Assembly (NCBI GenBank): GCA_964007475.1
Contig: OZ023273.1
Coordinates: 105,894,485-105,958,484, forward strand
Length of the DNA stretch: 64,000 nt
Reading direction: 5' to 3'
DNA from: Hybos culiciformis
Taxonomy: Eukaryota; Arthropoda; Insecta; Diptera; Hybotidae
Within the stretch, counting starts at the first letter, position 1; each line of letters starts with the position of its first letter. The notes under the pieces are model-generated. The model worked only from the letters and a program-made list of their open reading frames with translations, did no database searches and was not told where the DNA came from. Below, in pieces: positions 47,015 through 60,877 of the stretch. Both the position numbers and the translations under genes were made by a program.

Positions 47015-48715
47015 TATTATAAATATTCAATATTAAAAATAATAAAATGAATGTAAAATTGAAAATATTAATTTTTTTGTGACAACTTAAAGCAGATTCT
47101 GAATAACAACTGAACCGAAATTTGAAATAAAAAAAACACTTTTAATAAGTAAATGATAATGGGTTGAGAGATAAGAATTTAACATTAATTTGCGCATTCC
47201 GATAGACGGATATTCACTATTAATGTATGTTTGTAATATTTTTTCCTATAAATATTTTTAAAAATAAATTAAAAATTACTCTCAAATAAGTCTTACATGA
47301 TAAGACTAAAAAAATTATAGTCCTATTTTAATCATACTGAGAATTATATTAATCTAATGGTTCACCAGCTATATAAAATTAAAATACAAAGACCTAGAAA
47401 TGAAACACTATAATGCTGTATGTACATAAAAAGTATGCACAAAATTTGGAATAACTTCTTCTTCATTTTTATGTTTTAGGCGCGCCTTAACTTAAAAAAA
47501 AATGTATATTTTGAAAAAATGTATATTTTGAATTTTAAAGCGCCGTTCTTGAAAGCTGTTTGTGGAAAATGGAAAAAAGTCGAGAAAAGTTTCATTCTTA
47601 AATATTGAGTACCAAAGACAATCGTAGAAGAAACAAATGAAAAAAAAACGAATTATATTACTTTTAAATTTTCTCTGGCTAGCAGTTATAATTTATAAAT
47701 AGATATGCGCAATCTTAATGTTTACATATGCAATCTTAATGTTAATAGTTAGGCAACTCAATCCGTACAAAGTGTGAACGATTATTATCATATTTCTAAT
47801 CAGACATTAATTTACTGTGACGTTTTTTTTTTGCCCTATAATTTTACCACTTCGGTGATTATGCATTAATTTTATAATACTTATTAATATTCTAATTATA
47901 GGCAAACAGAATATTCATCGAAATTCTACTCAAGCTTTTCATATATAAAAATAATTCTTATCAATGTAGTTAAAAAAAAAAAAATGAAATTATAAAAAAT
48001 ATTATCATTTTAAGCTATATTCATCAATTTGACCCAAGTCCATCGTCTGTCTTCAAAAATTTTATATTTAAAAAGCTGCGTTTTTATTATTATGTCTTGA
48101 TAAAGATTTACGACTAGAGAAAACAATTTTTTTTTTCGATATTATGAAATCATACAAATAAAAAATAAACAAACTTTAATTGGAATTTGATTCCTCAAGT
48201 TTTATTTTAGAAAAAATAAAAATGTAATTAATAATAATAAAAAATGTTTCACATAGCTACAAGTGATATTCTTGATTGTATGTATGTGTATAGTTTTAAA
48301 AATTATGAAATTTTGTTCAAGCCGCATTGTATTAACAAAACTATACTATACCATTGTACACCTATTTTATAAATTAAAGTATCTGCCATAGAAAATATAT
48401 TTCGTCCTGCCAAAAAATCTATGTTTTTTTTTACTCAAAATCTATCATTGTGTTGAATAAAAATGATCAGGGATGGGATGGTTACTTTTTTAAAAGTTAC
48501 GAAATAAAACAAGACTTTTAAACTCATCACAGACAACATTTTATTTCTATTTTTTCTAATTTTTACATTTTTATTAAAAAATTTTAAAATGAAGTATATG
48601 CGCACACGCATGAAAAAATGAATCAAATAAATTGTATTGAAATTTTTACAACATTTGAAATTGCATTCAACGTTTGTAAGAAGGGAAGCTAATTTAGTTA
48701 CTAAATTATTTTCTG
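47015..48715. other. Intergenic DNA upstream of Lsd-1
   Basis: AT-rich. It should include the Lsd-1 promoter (just above 47014), but no core element could be assigned. Confidence 0.45.
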
Positions 48716-49515
48716 TTACATCACAGAAAAAAATTTGCTCGTACTTATAACTAAATAATTCGTTAAAATCAACGAAAAATTCGTTATTTTGGCTACAACG
48801 AACATTTCGTTGAAAAAAGCTCGTAGTTCGTTAAAAAAGTTCGTTATACCCCAAAACCAAAAACCTTTCAAATTCTTCAGCAAAAACACCGCAAATACGA
48901 AAAAAAAATTTACTAGACAACATTTTTTTTTATTATTTATTTAATTTTTTATTTATTTATTTTTTATTTATTTATTTTTTTATTTTTTTTTTGTAATTTT
49001 TTTTTTTTTAATTTTTTTTTTTTTTATTTATTTTTTAATTTTTTTTTATTTTTTCTTTATTTTTTTTATTTTTTTATTTATTTTTTTTATTTTATTTATT
49101 TTTTTTTATTTATTAATTTTTTTTATTTATGTTTCTATTTTTTTTATTTATTTTTTAAATTTTTTTATTTATTTTTTTTTAATAATTTTTTTTATGCCCG
49201 CTTGTAGATTCGAACCACTGTCCTAAACATTGCAATCCATCAACTCTGCCACTATGCTATGGACTACATTTACGGCAATGTGTAAAATGGAAAATATAAG
49301 TTCTGTATGGATTGAAATTTTTGTTTCCCGTATTTAACGATAACGAACTTTTTTAACGAGTACTAAAAATGAAAAAAATGTTCGTAATAAGAAAATAAAC
49401 GAAATTTACGTTACAAAAACGTAATTATTCATTATTTTTCGTTATCTTAACGAGAATGTCATTAACGAACTTTTTTGACGTAATGAGTACGAGCAAATTT
49501 TTTTCTGTGATGTAA
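48716..49515. mobile_element. 800-bp foldback element with TTCGTT words and Pol III-like core
   Basis: Inverted ends of 30 bp begin TTACATCACAGAAAAAAATT and end with the exact complement. TA is probably the target, with ends CATCACAG. Subterminal arms repeat TTCGTT/AACGAA words. The middle holds 280 bp of T-rich simple sequence (48915-49195) and a tRNA-like head (49197-49270). The core resembles the module at 41062-41345. Confidence 0.75.
49197..49270 (-). repeat. tRNA-derived head of a SINE-like module
   Basis: The minus strand carries TAGCATAGTGG (A box-like) and GGTTCGAATCT (B box-like) about 43 bp apart. The acceptor arms do not pair, so it is not a functional tRNA. An A-rich tail follows on that strand. 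Confidence 0.55.
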
Positions 49516-50584
49516 ATTGATATTTTCAGAAAACTTATCCTGCCATATTTTAATATAATTAAGAAAGCTTTGAGGATGAACTGTTAATTTACATTTTCCA
49601 AACTGTTTCAAATTGATGAAAATAGCATTTTTTTTTTTCCCATTTTTAACTTTTTAATTTTTTTTCACGTTTTTTTTTCACAAAAAATTGGTTAAAGTTT
49701 AATTTGTCACATTTAAATCACTAGCGGTTGAAATTCAAATTAGCTATAAACTTTAAAAAAAAATTCTCTCATCCTTACAACATTATAGAAAAAATTGAAT
49801 TAATTAAGTACTGAACACCTGCACTTTTGTTGCTTTGTTTTTGGTGGCCAAAAATTCAAGACTTAATAGTTTTCACATTTCAATTACAAATAATAGTAAT
49901 TTCTTTCCCTTGCATGCAGGTAGGATACAAACCAACAAGAAAAATTTCATTAAAACTATTATATTTAACAACAATATGTAATTTTCTTAGAAATCATCAT
50001 AATTCTTATTTTTGTCATTCATATCACTGTGAAAAAATAAAATAAGTATAAATAACATAACATAAACATAAAATTTAATAAAAAAAATTAAAGTTATATT
50101 GTTTTCTGCAACCATAATAGTGAAATCATTCGTTAATCTACATCTATTATTATTACTAGTCGTTTACCCGTTCAATTAAATTTTTGCAGACAAAAATCAA
50201 AACAGTTTAAGCTTGAAGCAGTAACTAAAAATGCTTAATAGACTTTCTTATATAATAATTTAAGCTCATGTATAACAACTCAATCCCTACTATTATTTAA
50301 TAATTAAAATTCATAGTAATATTAATAATGAATCACAAAAATGAAATAATATTGTGTAGTTAATTGTGCAGCGGGAAAAAATCAAATTCTGAAGCAAAGC
50401 GAAAGTACAATTACGCCAAACATAAGGTCTTCCGTAATTAAATTAGATTTTATTATAGAAAAAAATTTTGTTGCGTTCTTAAAAGTGAGGCATAAACTTT
50501 TTAATCGTTCTTATATAATTTTATAGTTTCAAATAATGTTTTTTTCAGACGCCTTAAATTAAGAGGCCTATTTCACAAGATCTT
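49516..50584. other. AT-rich intergenic DNA
   Basis: No gene or bounded element is recognised. Confidence 0.45.
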
Positions 50585-50910
50585 CTTCCTGGGAACTGAA
50601 AACGAATCTCCGAAGCTCGTTCTATCACATCTGGGAATTTTGACGAAATATAGGTGTGACGTGTGACGTTGAAACGGTACGTGTTTGGCGTGAAAATACT
50701 TGAAGTAGGAAGTAGGGCCTTTACTTCCTGAGAACGAGTATCCGTTCCAACAAGGTATTTAAAAAAAAAATTGAAAGTGAACCTACATTGCGACGGTGAC
50801 GGTGATTGAGTGATATTAAAGAACTGGTGCTTTGGTGATCGTTGATAAATCTAATAGCCCTTCTTTGAACTTTGTCCAGGTACTCAAGATGGGTTTTAGG
50901 AGCATCAGCC
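50585..50910 (-). mobile_element. Fragment of non-LTR reverse transcriptase C-terminus
   Basis: Minus-strand frames encode THLEYLDKVQRRAIRFIND near 50885-50830, the conserved region after the RT core in many non-LTR elements, and then, after a break, RFNVTRHTYISSKFPDVIE and an ASEIRF region. It shares GAAAACGAATCTCCGAAGCT with the fragment at 42580-42605. It is dead. Confidence 0.7.
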
Positions 50911-51352
50911 CTTTGTTTTTATTTCTAACTCAAATTTTTTTCAAAATATTATTATTAATTTTTTTTAATAAATTGTTCATACATGGCTTGGCATCAGATT
51001 TGTTGCAATTGTATCGAAATTAAATTTTTTGTTATAAAGTGGTGACGGACAACGGAGAATTATATACAGATTATAAGAATACCATAGCTAGTATTTATTT
51101 TCAACCATAATAACAAAAGTTAAGACAATGTACAATGTACATTTACAATTTTATAAACTTCATAAAAATAAGTATATAGCTATGAGTAAATCATACAATA
51201 TAATACACACACATTATTATTATGGATATAATAATATGTACCTAATAATTTTAAAGTTTATAAATAGAAAACTTTTATACTCAAAATATTTTTTTTTTAG
51301 TTTTGTACAAAACCAATTTTAACTTATTTCATGTGTAAATTTATTATTAAAA

Positions 51353-51775
51353 TATAATTCGTTATGAAATAAAAAATATACAAATAAAAATGAAGAGGTC
51401 AAAAACGTTACCTTTTTGTTATAATAGTATGGAATAGTTAATCTCGATTCAGTCAGATATCAAATATGTAACAGTTGAGGCTTGTTAATTTTTCTTAACA
51501 GTTCTTAACTAATCGATTCTGAATTTGTTTCCTCGCTTACATTCATATCCAACAAATATGTATTCGTTATAAAATGAAAAATATACGAATAAAAATGAAG
51601 AGATCAAAAACATTAAAACATTATCTTTTTTTTTATATAGGTATGGAATAGTTAATCTCGATTCAGTCAGATGTCAAATATGTAACAGTTGGGGCTTGTT
51701 AATTTTTCTTATCAGCTCTTAACTAATTGATTCTGAATTTGTTTCCTCGCTTACATTCATATCCAATAAATATGT
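51353..51775 (+). repeat. Direct tandem duplication of about 210 bp
   Basis: Two adjacent copies contain ATGGAATAGTTAATCTCGAT and GTTTCCTCGCTTACATTCAT, with over 90% apparent identity and the junction near 51562. No coding content is seen. Confidence 0.85.
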
Positions 51776-54279
51776 ATAAAACTCAAATTCTCAATAAATT
51801 TTTTCAGATCCATTTTTGATTCACATATGCGATTATAACTTAAATTAAAAATGTTCACAACAATAAGCTGCCGTAACAGTGACGATAAACTTATTGAAAT
51901 TATATTTTCAATATTTATTCACAATATCATCAGGTTCTATTATAAAAATATAAAATACTTATAAAAATATAAAATATAAAAAAAATATATAAGATATGAT
52001 CGTATATTATCCTCCTTCTTCAGTTCGGATATATGTATCCACAGCATCATTATCAAAAAACAATTTAATCAGTCAAGCCATTTAAATGATTTGAGCGATC
52101 AATTTTCTTGTTGTTAATATACAGTTGACATTATTTCGCAATGTTAACAAATGTAAATCACACTTTTTTTTTGATAAAATTTTATTCGTTAACGATAATT
52201 GAATCAGTCGGTGAATTAAATTAAAAGAACGAAACTATCTATACAGATATTCAATGAATTTAATTCTTCAAGACATAAGATACAACCACCGAATCATACT
52301 CATACATTACATAGCCTGGAACGGTAGTTAGTAATATATATTTAATGAAATTTAATATCTTAATTAGCAAAAATTTTGTAAAATTAGAAAAAATTACGAC
52401 AAACTATTTTCTGAAGTTCCATTCAATAAAAAATATATTATTTTATCATTGTAATATAATAATATATAATTTAAACAATATATCCGTGAAGAAGTTTAAC
52501 TTGAAAACTTGTCTCTCTTATTATATAAATGTACAAAAATTTTTGCTTATCGTTCGTTTAAAAATAGAAAAAAAAAAAACAAAATAGAAAAAATATAGAA
52601 AATAAAATGCATTCCTAGAAAGTACACAACGTTTTAGATGTCATGTCCTCTCTGACATTTGTAACATTTTTTCATTCTTATTTTTGTAGAGAAAATTTAT
52701 TGGTACAAACTATAAATTAATATTTTTGAAAACAAAAGAAAATTATTTTTCGCGGTTTTTTTTATTTTCCGCAAGAAAATATAGATAGTTGTGTAGTTTT
52801 ATAACTCTGTGTACATAGAATTATATAATTATGGTAAGAGCAAAAATTCAATTACCGCAACAAAAACAAAAAATTAAATTAAATATTTAGAATTTTTTTT
52901 AAATTTTTATTTCAGTTAATTTAATTTTTATTGTTTTTTGTTTTAACACTATTTTTGATAGGACTAATTAGAAATTTTTTTAAGTATAAAATGAATAGTA
53001 TATTTCACCCTCTTTACATAATTCGTTATAGAGTACTCATTATAATTTTATGTTTTTTTTTTTTTATTCTTTTTAACCGTGAAGTTAATTTTAATAATAT
53101 TGTGGAATTTTAGGAATTTTTTTTTCAATAAAAAATAATTACATCTGTTTTATTACAAAATAATTTCATTATTTTAAAAACCATTTGCAAAAAAACTTTG
53201 AAGAAAACAGATGAAATAAAAAGCAAAACATAATTAATGTATATAGTAAAGGACTATGCCTATGTCCGGAAATAGTCTAAAAAAATTTTTTTGAAGAGGA
53301 AAATATATAGAGCACAGTAAATCTAATTTATATACCGTCTGTCGGTCGATGTCTTATTTCGTTTTCCTTAAAGTAAAATATAGATAAATCCATTTAATCC
53401 ATTTTTTAATGTTGCTATATGAAAGCTTTTACTATGTCGCAAAGAGAAAACTAATTCTTCGGAAATGATTTTTTTTTTTTTTAACAAAAGATCATGTTAA
53501 TTTCTAGACATTTCACCTTCATTTTTAATGTCAAATAAACTATAAATAATTAGTTTTTTTTTTGCAAGAATAAAATTTAAATTTTCATTAACCCTTTATG
53601 GTTTTTGTGTATTTTTATTGAACTTATTGAAAATTATTTTTTAATGAAGTTGAAATTTCTAAAATTCTGTTAAATGTTTTCTAAAAAAATCGTATAACGC
53701 TCGAAACTGGAAACAAATATTTGAAATTTGATCATAAAAGTCAAAAGATATAATTTTAATGGATTTTATACTTGTATTTTTTTTAATTTATTAAAATTTC
53801 TATATTATGTTAACTTATAATACATAAATGTTAGCTTCGAAATTATTTTTGTCAATAATAATTTGTCTAATTTCCAGACATATACATTTTTTATTCGCTT
53901 CATCTTATACTCATTACATTTTTACAATGACCATAAGTCAGCCTATCAAATGAGTACTATACGAAACAGAGTTAATAACAAATTAAATATTAATATAAAT
54001 AATTCTTTAATCAAAAATTTCCCCAAACATACTTAGTATACTATTAACTTTTTATTTTTTGTTATGTTATATGCTTTCAATATTTTTTAGTAATAAAAGC
54101 TCTGCACATATCTATTTCTTTTTCCCACCAAACGAACAAAAAAAAAATCCCCTTTTTTATTCATTTTTCAAAATAAGAGTTTGAATGAATGAATGAATGA
54201 ATTTTCATTGGTATGTACGAATGTGTCTATAAGTGTAAAGAAAATATTCGAAATATTATATACCTCCTAGTGTATATGC

Positions 54280-54322
<43 letters not shown>

Positions 54323-54909
54323 AAGAAACATTATTTCCAATAAATTAATTGCCCGCGAGATGACTTTTAATATGCATGATTTCTTCTTTCTGACTTGAAA
54401 TAACTTTTTTTTTTTGAAGCAATTTGCCTTAAATGGGTTTTATTTTTATTTACTTATTTTTTTTTTTTTTAATATCGTTAAAAAAAACGTTAAAGAAAAA
54501 ATATACATACATATATATATGTATTTTTATTTTATTTTTTTTTGTTTTAGGAAATTACTTTTCAAGTTTGCCAGTAGCATTATTGATGTTTTCAAGTTAA
54601 TTAAATTTTTTTTGGAACGTAGTTCCTTATCAGACACTCTTGTGGAAAAATTTATTAAAAATTTGAACACTAAGTATCGCTAACATATGATAAACAAAAA
54701 AAAAAGTTAAAAAAAATTATTTTTTTTTTGTTGAAATTTTGAATTTATATTCACTATTGAATTTAAATTCACTATTGAATTTGAATGTTAAATTTAATTT
54801 AATTTTAAATATTTATTTTTTTTTTTAATATAAAACAAAATAAATTTTATTATTATTATACGATATTTTTTTATTTTTTAAATAAAAAAAATAAACTCCC
54901 GGCACTTAA
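51776..54909. other. AT-rich intergenic DNA with simple repeats
   Basis: Non-coding. Contains an (AT)n run at 54283-54316 and a GAATGAAT tract at 54183-54200. The open frames here are low-complexity Phe/Ile/Lys/Tyr-rich artefacts. Confidence 0.5.
54283..54316. repeat. (AT)n microsatellite
   Basis: Seventeen uninterrupted AT dinucleotides. Confidence 0.9.
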
Positions 54910-55058
54910 ATGTGAAAACACAATTGGGGCGACAACGACGGCGACAGCGATTTTTCATATAAAAAAGTCGCCTCAATTGTTTCATTCTCATACAAATATA
55001 TGGTTTTTGACAGTCGCTATCGCTGTCGTTACGTTGTCGCCCCAATTGTGTTTTCACC
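54910..55058. mobile_element. 149-bp MITE with TTAA target (piggyBac type)
   Basis: Inverted ends containing GTGAAAACACAATTGGGGCG and its complement continue into GACAACG/CGTTGTC and GGCGACAGCGAT/ATCGCTGTCG. TTAA lies exactly on both sides (54906-54909, 55059-55062), the hallmark of piggyBac-type transposition. Confidence 0.82.
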
Positions 55059-55574
55059 TTAAAGTTTTTTTTTTTGATATTTTTTTTCTCTTTCCAATTG
55101 GATATTTGTTTCGCTTTTTGTTGTTGTCTTGTCGCTTAGTGCAAAACAGTGGTTGACTTTATTATGCTACAATGAAAATTTATTAAAATGCATACAGATT
55201 GATTGGGCATACATCGTCGTAGGAATGAAATGAGAACTAACTTAGAAACTGGATTTTTTCATACAGAGAAAAAAAAACTAACTAATAGCCTTTCCAAACT
55301 TATTTTCTTATAATCTTATGATACATTAAAGAAATCCGTTCGTGCTATAAAAAAAATTTAGGTATTTTTTAGTTATTTTAATAAATATTGTGTTCTTTGG
55401 TTTGCATTAATAATTAATGGAAATAAAACAAAAAGAATAGTAAACATCCAATGAAATTTATAAAATTAAAATCAAAAATTCTATCAAAGTTATCTATCAA
55501 TATTATCTGTACAAAATAATTCCGATGTTTCACATCTATCAAACGTCCCGCCGGCTCTTGTGTTTTTTATTGAA

Positions 55575-56168
55575 CTTTGTATGAAAATTGATAAACTTAA
55601 ATTTTATTTCAATTTATAAAATATTTATAAAATAAAATATTTAGAAAAAATTAATTGTTTATTATTAACTAATTAATATTTATAGTTCAAATAAAATTTA
55701 GATTTTCATACTAATTTCAATGTAAATAAATATCTTGTATAATTTTGTCAGTATTATTTTGCCAATATAAAGGCGCTATTCGGTACCAAGGCAAGTCAAG
55801 TCGTCTGCCGGCGTTAGATATTTCGATACTTTGCCATTTTGGCTATGATATTTGTTTTTTTTGTGTTGCAAACAACAAAAACAAAAATCTAAAATTTATA
55901 AGTAAATTAACGATACCTGTTAATTTTTTTAAAGTTTAAATAATGAGTCGACGCCGTCGCGTTTTATATGATTTGATGAAAACTTAAATTTTATTTGATT
56001 TTATAAAATATTAATAAAATATTTAGAAAATATTAATTTTTTATTATTAACTAATTAATATTTTATATTTCAAATAAAATTTAGATTTTCATACTAATTT
56101 CAATGTAAATAAATATAAATCTTGTATAATTTTGTCAATATAAAGGCGCTATTCGGTACCAAGTCAAA
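55575..56168 (+). repeat. Duplicated block of about 200 bp, two direct copies
   Basis: Copies at about 55578-55790 and 55974-56168 share TAAATTTTATTT, ATTATTAACTAATTAATATT, TTTAGATTTTCATACTAATT and ATAAAGGCGCTATTCGGTAC. They are separated by about 180 bp of unique sequence. Confidence 0.8.
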
Positions 56169-56169
56169 G

Positions 56170-57903
56170 GTTTAGCTGCCAATGATGCAATTATTCAATT
56201 TGGATTAATTGGAAATAAAAACTCGATTTGAATTAATTAAAATGAATATTACTCATACGAAAAGGAACTACGTTCCAATCGGGTGTCCCATGACAGCTCT
56301 TGTGTTTTTTTTTTATTTATAATTTTATTTTATAGTATTATTAAAGACGTAAATAAGAAAATGAATGAAATTAATTTTGTGGATATTATTTTCTATTTTC
56401 TCTATAATTTTAATTTCTTTGAAAAGAATGAAAAGAAAAGAAAAGAAAGAATTTATGAGGAAGTTAATTAAAATAAGAGAAACGAAATACAAGTGGCTTG
56501 AAATTTTTTCATATTTTTTTTTTTTTATTTATATTAACTTGGTTATGTATTTGTTATTAATATAGGAAAAATTCTAAAAAGATATTTTTTTTTCTATTTT
56601 TCATTTTAATTTATCAGACTTGCATTATTCGTAATAAATTTCTTGTCATCAGTTAATTGAAGGTATATCGACTATATAGCTTCGTTGATCAAATCCGAAG
56701 TGAACTTAACTTGTACAAAAAATATCAAATCATATTAAATCAGTACACCAAACCAATTGAATTCAATGGGTTAGTGATTTCATATGTTTTAATATTTTTT
56801 GCCTCGTTTTTTTTAATTTGAAATTTTTGTTTGAAGTGAATTTCTCTTATTTAAATTTCCTTTATGATTTTAGGTTCAAAAAATTTTTTCAAAAATATAT
56901 TATTTGAACAAAATTATTTTGAATTCAAAAAATATAATCTTTTTTTTCCTTCTATTAATAGTATGTATACTTTCAAATTTTTCTTATTCATTTCGATATT
57001 AAATTAAAAGCAAAAAAGTAAAAGCTTTCTAATATGGACAAATGAACACTATCCCTTATAATCTCTGTATTTATGTTCAAACTTTTAATTATATTTCAAA
57101 ATTGATTTTTATGTCTTAAAAAATCGTAAATAAATGGAAATATAAAATTTGGATCGTTATTAAATAAGTTTGTCATCATTATGAAATTATTTTTGTTATT
57201 ATCAATCTCTTCAAATGTACAGTATCTCTCAAAAAGTATTAGCAAACTTTATTATTTTTTTATGTTTCATAAATTTGTACTGATTTTTAGAAATCGCATT
57301 GATTTTCGCATTTATCGCAGTGACGAATATAATAGTGGTCCCCCTTCCTAAAATTGTTTCTTAACTTTTTTTTTAACATAAATGTTGCACAAAAGTTACT
57401 ATTAATTAAATGTTAAAAATAGAATAGCTAAGAAAACTGCGTGTAAATTTCACGCATTAAATAATGTATGTATATGAAAATAATAACGGTGCTGATATTT
57501 TGAGCGGTACTGTGTTTATAATATTTATGTCTTTCAAATATTAATTAAAACTTTTTTGTATATGTTTGGAATTATCTCGATAAATCTCAAAACCATTATA
57601 AGATAAAACAACATTAATATGAAAAAAAAAACAAAAGGAAAATTTAATTATTATTATTTAAATAGTTCAGATCAACTATTTAAAGTGTGTATATTCTATT
57701 TGTATAGCAATATTAAATCAAAATTATTTATGAAAAAAGTTCTTAATTTCCAGAGTAAGTATAGGTACTATTTTAGTTTTAAGTTGTTTAGAGGCCTGAC
57801 TATCAGCATAAAAAATTATGCTTTGAATGTCTTCAGAGGTTATTCATAGAAATTGCATTATTTTATTAAAAATTATAATATTATTAATTTACCAAAAGAA
57901 AAT
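56170..57903. other. AT-rich intergenic DNA
   Basis: No gene or element recognised. Confidence 0.45.
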
Positions 57904-58447
57904 TAATAGTAGATTATTGTATATGTAAACTAAATTTGTTATTAATTATGAGTTCTGTATACACAAAAATATATTGACACGAGTCAATACTTATATCACG
58001 AGACCGAAGGTCGAGTGATATAAATTGACAAGTGTCAATGTATTTTTGTGTAAATACAGAACGAGTTGTATAACAAATTTTGTTTACATATCCAATATAC
58101 TGTTTTAATGCGTAGGGGAGAGGTAGTTGCAAAGAGAGAATATTTTTTCTTCTCATTTTTTCTCTTTTTTTTTTTTTGTATTTGGCTGTATTGAAAAATT
58201 GTGAGAGATATTATGTTTTTTTAGGTATTACGTAATATTCAATACGAAACATCTAAATGATTTCATTATTTACGCTGATGCATCTAAATTTTTTCATTAT
58301 ATACGCTGATGCATCTAAATTTTTTCATTATTTACGCAGATGCATCTAAATGATTGCATGTGTATTGACGCATATAATACTCCATTTAATGATCTAAATT
58401 CTATAGCACTAAATACAACATAACGATCCCCAACGCATTAAAATATT
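57904..58447 (-). repeat. Dispersed repeat, copy B (inverted relative to copy A)
   Basis: Reverse-complement copy of 3200-3719, with the same three TTTAGATGCATCAGCG tandem units and the same hairpin. The flanks differ immediately outside, so both copies inserted independently. Confidence 0.8.
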
Positions 58448-60650
58448 ATAATAACTTAAAATTACAAAATAATTTTCATAAAAATTTATGTTGCTTATAT
58501 TAAAAACATAATTTACTTAAATTTACATATTTTCCAGCAAAAATAAAGAATAATTACTTATATGTTTTGTAAGAATAAAATTAATTTATTTCCCAGAAGT
58601 TTCAATTTATTTCTAACGAAAAATACAAAATATTTTTTTTTTTTTGTTAAGATCATTCACATCTGCCCCGACTATGTTTTTGTCATTAAAAAGAAATCAT
58701 CGTATTGAATTCATATTGAGAGCAATGAATTTTTTTTTCACTAACAACATTCGTCCTTTAATTTAAGAAGAATAGTTTCAACATTTTTAAGGCCTGCGTG
58801 ATAGACCTATTTATTTTTTTTAATAAAACTTTGAATTAAGTCTGAATAGTTTTTATAGTTTTTATAAAGTTTTGGTCTCCTCACTTTTTTCTTGTCTTGT
58901 CGTTACAAAGTTAATACCATCTCTTGCCGAGGAATTTTTACAATAACTTTCTCAAGAATTTTCATGAAATTTTGTTTTAACGATGGATACGAAGGTTGCA
59001 ACAATAGATAGCCCTTTATTGATCAATCTTCTAGCCGATTATATATTTATGTAAAAATATTCATTCTATTTTGTTTAAAACTTTTCGAACTAAATTTCAG
59101 AAAATTTGGCAACAGAAATGAGTTTTTTTTTGGCGTGTAAAAATAGATTGTAAATTTGAAATCAATTTTTAAAATTGCTTTAAAACAATATTTACAATTT
59201 TTTCAATAAAATTATATATTTCTTTTTTTTTTTATTTCCGCAATAGTAATTTAAGTTTTTTTTTTGTTTTTTCATTTCAACTAAAAAAAATAAAATAATA
59301 AAACAAAGCTTACACTTTATTATGTAAAAATTGTGCAAAAAAAAAAAAAAAAAATGAAAAACAAAATGAGAAAATTGAATTACAGAATTTTATCTAAAAA
59401 AAAAAAAAAATTGTAAAACAAAAATTATTTTTTATTGAAATAAAAAAAAATTTTTTTGTTCATTTTTTCAGCTACAACCGAAAATTGTTATCAAATTTTC
59501 ATGTTCGCATGCAGGAAAAACCCAAGAGTTTAAAAACTACATATTTCGGAAAAGTTAGAATATATACATATATTTTTTATATATATATCTATGTATTTTT
59601 TATTGCCAAAATTGAAATTTAATCAAAAAATATGATATGAAAACGGGTATACAAATAAATAACTTTATTATCCGAAGCGAAGAAAATGGTTTTATCTGTG
59701 ATTTCCCAAAAAAAAAAAATTGATTTTTTTTTACAAATTTATATTTTTGTTTGTATTTTAGTTGTCAAAACAAGTTATAGAGGATATTAGGTATACGATA
59801 ATGTTAAGCCTATAGTGTAACAAGGCCTAAGACATTAAATTTTATAAGTGTATTTTAGGTATATCTTATTTCATTTAAAATAAGATATTATAAAATTGAT
59901 TTAATTTGAATTGATAGTAAAATCTTAAATTTTACTTAATTGAAAACCAAAAAAGAATATGAACCTCAACTAAGGAGAGGGTTCTCTACACTGGCAATAC
60001 ATGGACGCCTCAAAGCACAGAAAAAGTTGTTCAGTGCAGAAACGCCAGATAGAAGAAGAAATAATATTTTATATGTGCAAGTAATACACTGCTTATAATA
60101 TTAATATTTACATATATACTAAATATTGCACAATAGGAGAATTTTTTTTATACAATTCACATTTTATATACTTACTTACTACGTTGGATATTCTACAAAT
60201 CACATTTTTTATACTTATGTCATTGTGATTTTTTTCATATTCTGATCAATCTTTGTAAAATTCAAAATTTTATTACACAATAATAATATCCCTTTTAAAT
60301 ATTCCGATTTTGATGAGCGAAAATGTCAATTTCATACTTCTCTACAGGGAAGATTAAATTATGTAATATTTTTCTAATATGAAAAATGTATAACTATTAA
60401 ATTGAGAATTCAAATTATATTATTTTCATGAATCTAACATTAAAGGCTTTTAAAGTAAAAATATAAGTATCTTATAACTTAAAAACGCATTAGTAGTTTC
60501 ATTGAACCGAATAAAAATGAAGTTTTTTTGACAATTATAAATTGAACCTATGCTATGTTATTAAATTTTTTATTTGCTAAATATGTGGACATGGTCATAT
60601 GGTCAAATCATACGTTTTCATATACCAGTATGTTCGAACGTTGTGCATAT
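58448..60650. other. AT-rich intergenic DNA
   Basis: Homopolymer-rich. A less AT-rich patch at 59960-60060 could be a retroelement scrap, but the family is not identifiable. Confidence 0.45.
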
Positions 60651-60652
60651 TA

Positions 60653-60877
60653 AAACCACAGAGAAACATAGTACAACACACATAGGAATAATTTCATACA
60701 ACCTTTTTAAGCACGTAATTAACTGGTGGATATTAGCTCCATTTCATAGTAGCTATTGTCTAGATTTTATTTCAATTAATGCACATTTTTGCAAATCCTA
60801 TCAAATGGAGCTTATTATTTTTCATAGTAAAAAAGTTGTATGAAATTATTCCTCTGTGTGTACTAAATTTCTCGGTG
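60653..60877. mobile_element. Probable 225-bp MITE
   Basis: Inverted arms of about 45 bp: CACAGAGAAACATAGTAC continuing to GGAATAATTTCATACAAC on the left, and its near complement ending GTACTAAATTTCTCGGTG on the right. No clean target duplication was resolved. Confidence 0.6.

Noticed and set aside
49197..49270. Possible functional tRNA gene on the minus strand
   Set aside because: A and B boxes are recognisable, but the acceptor arms do not pair and an A-rich tail follows, so a SINE-like relic fits better.
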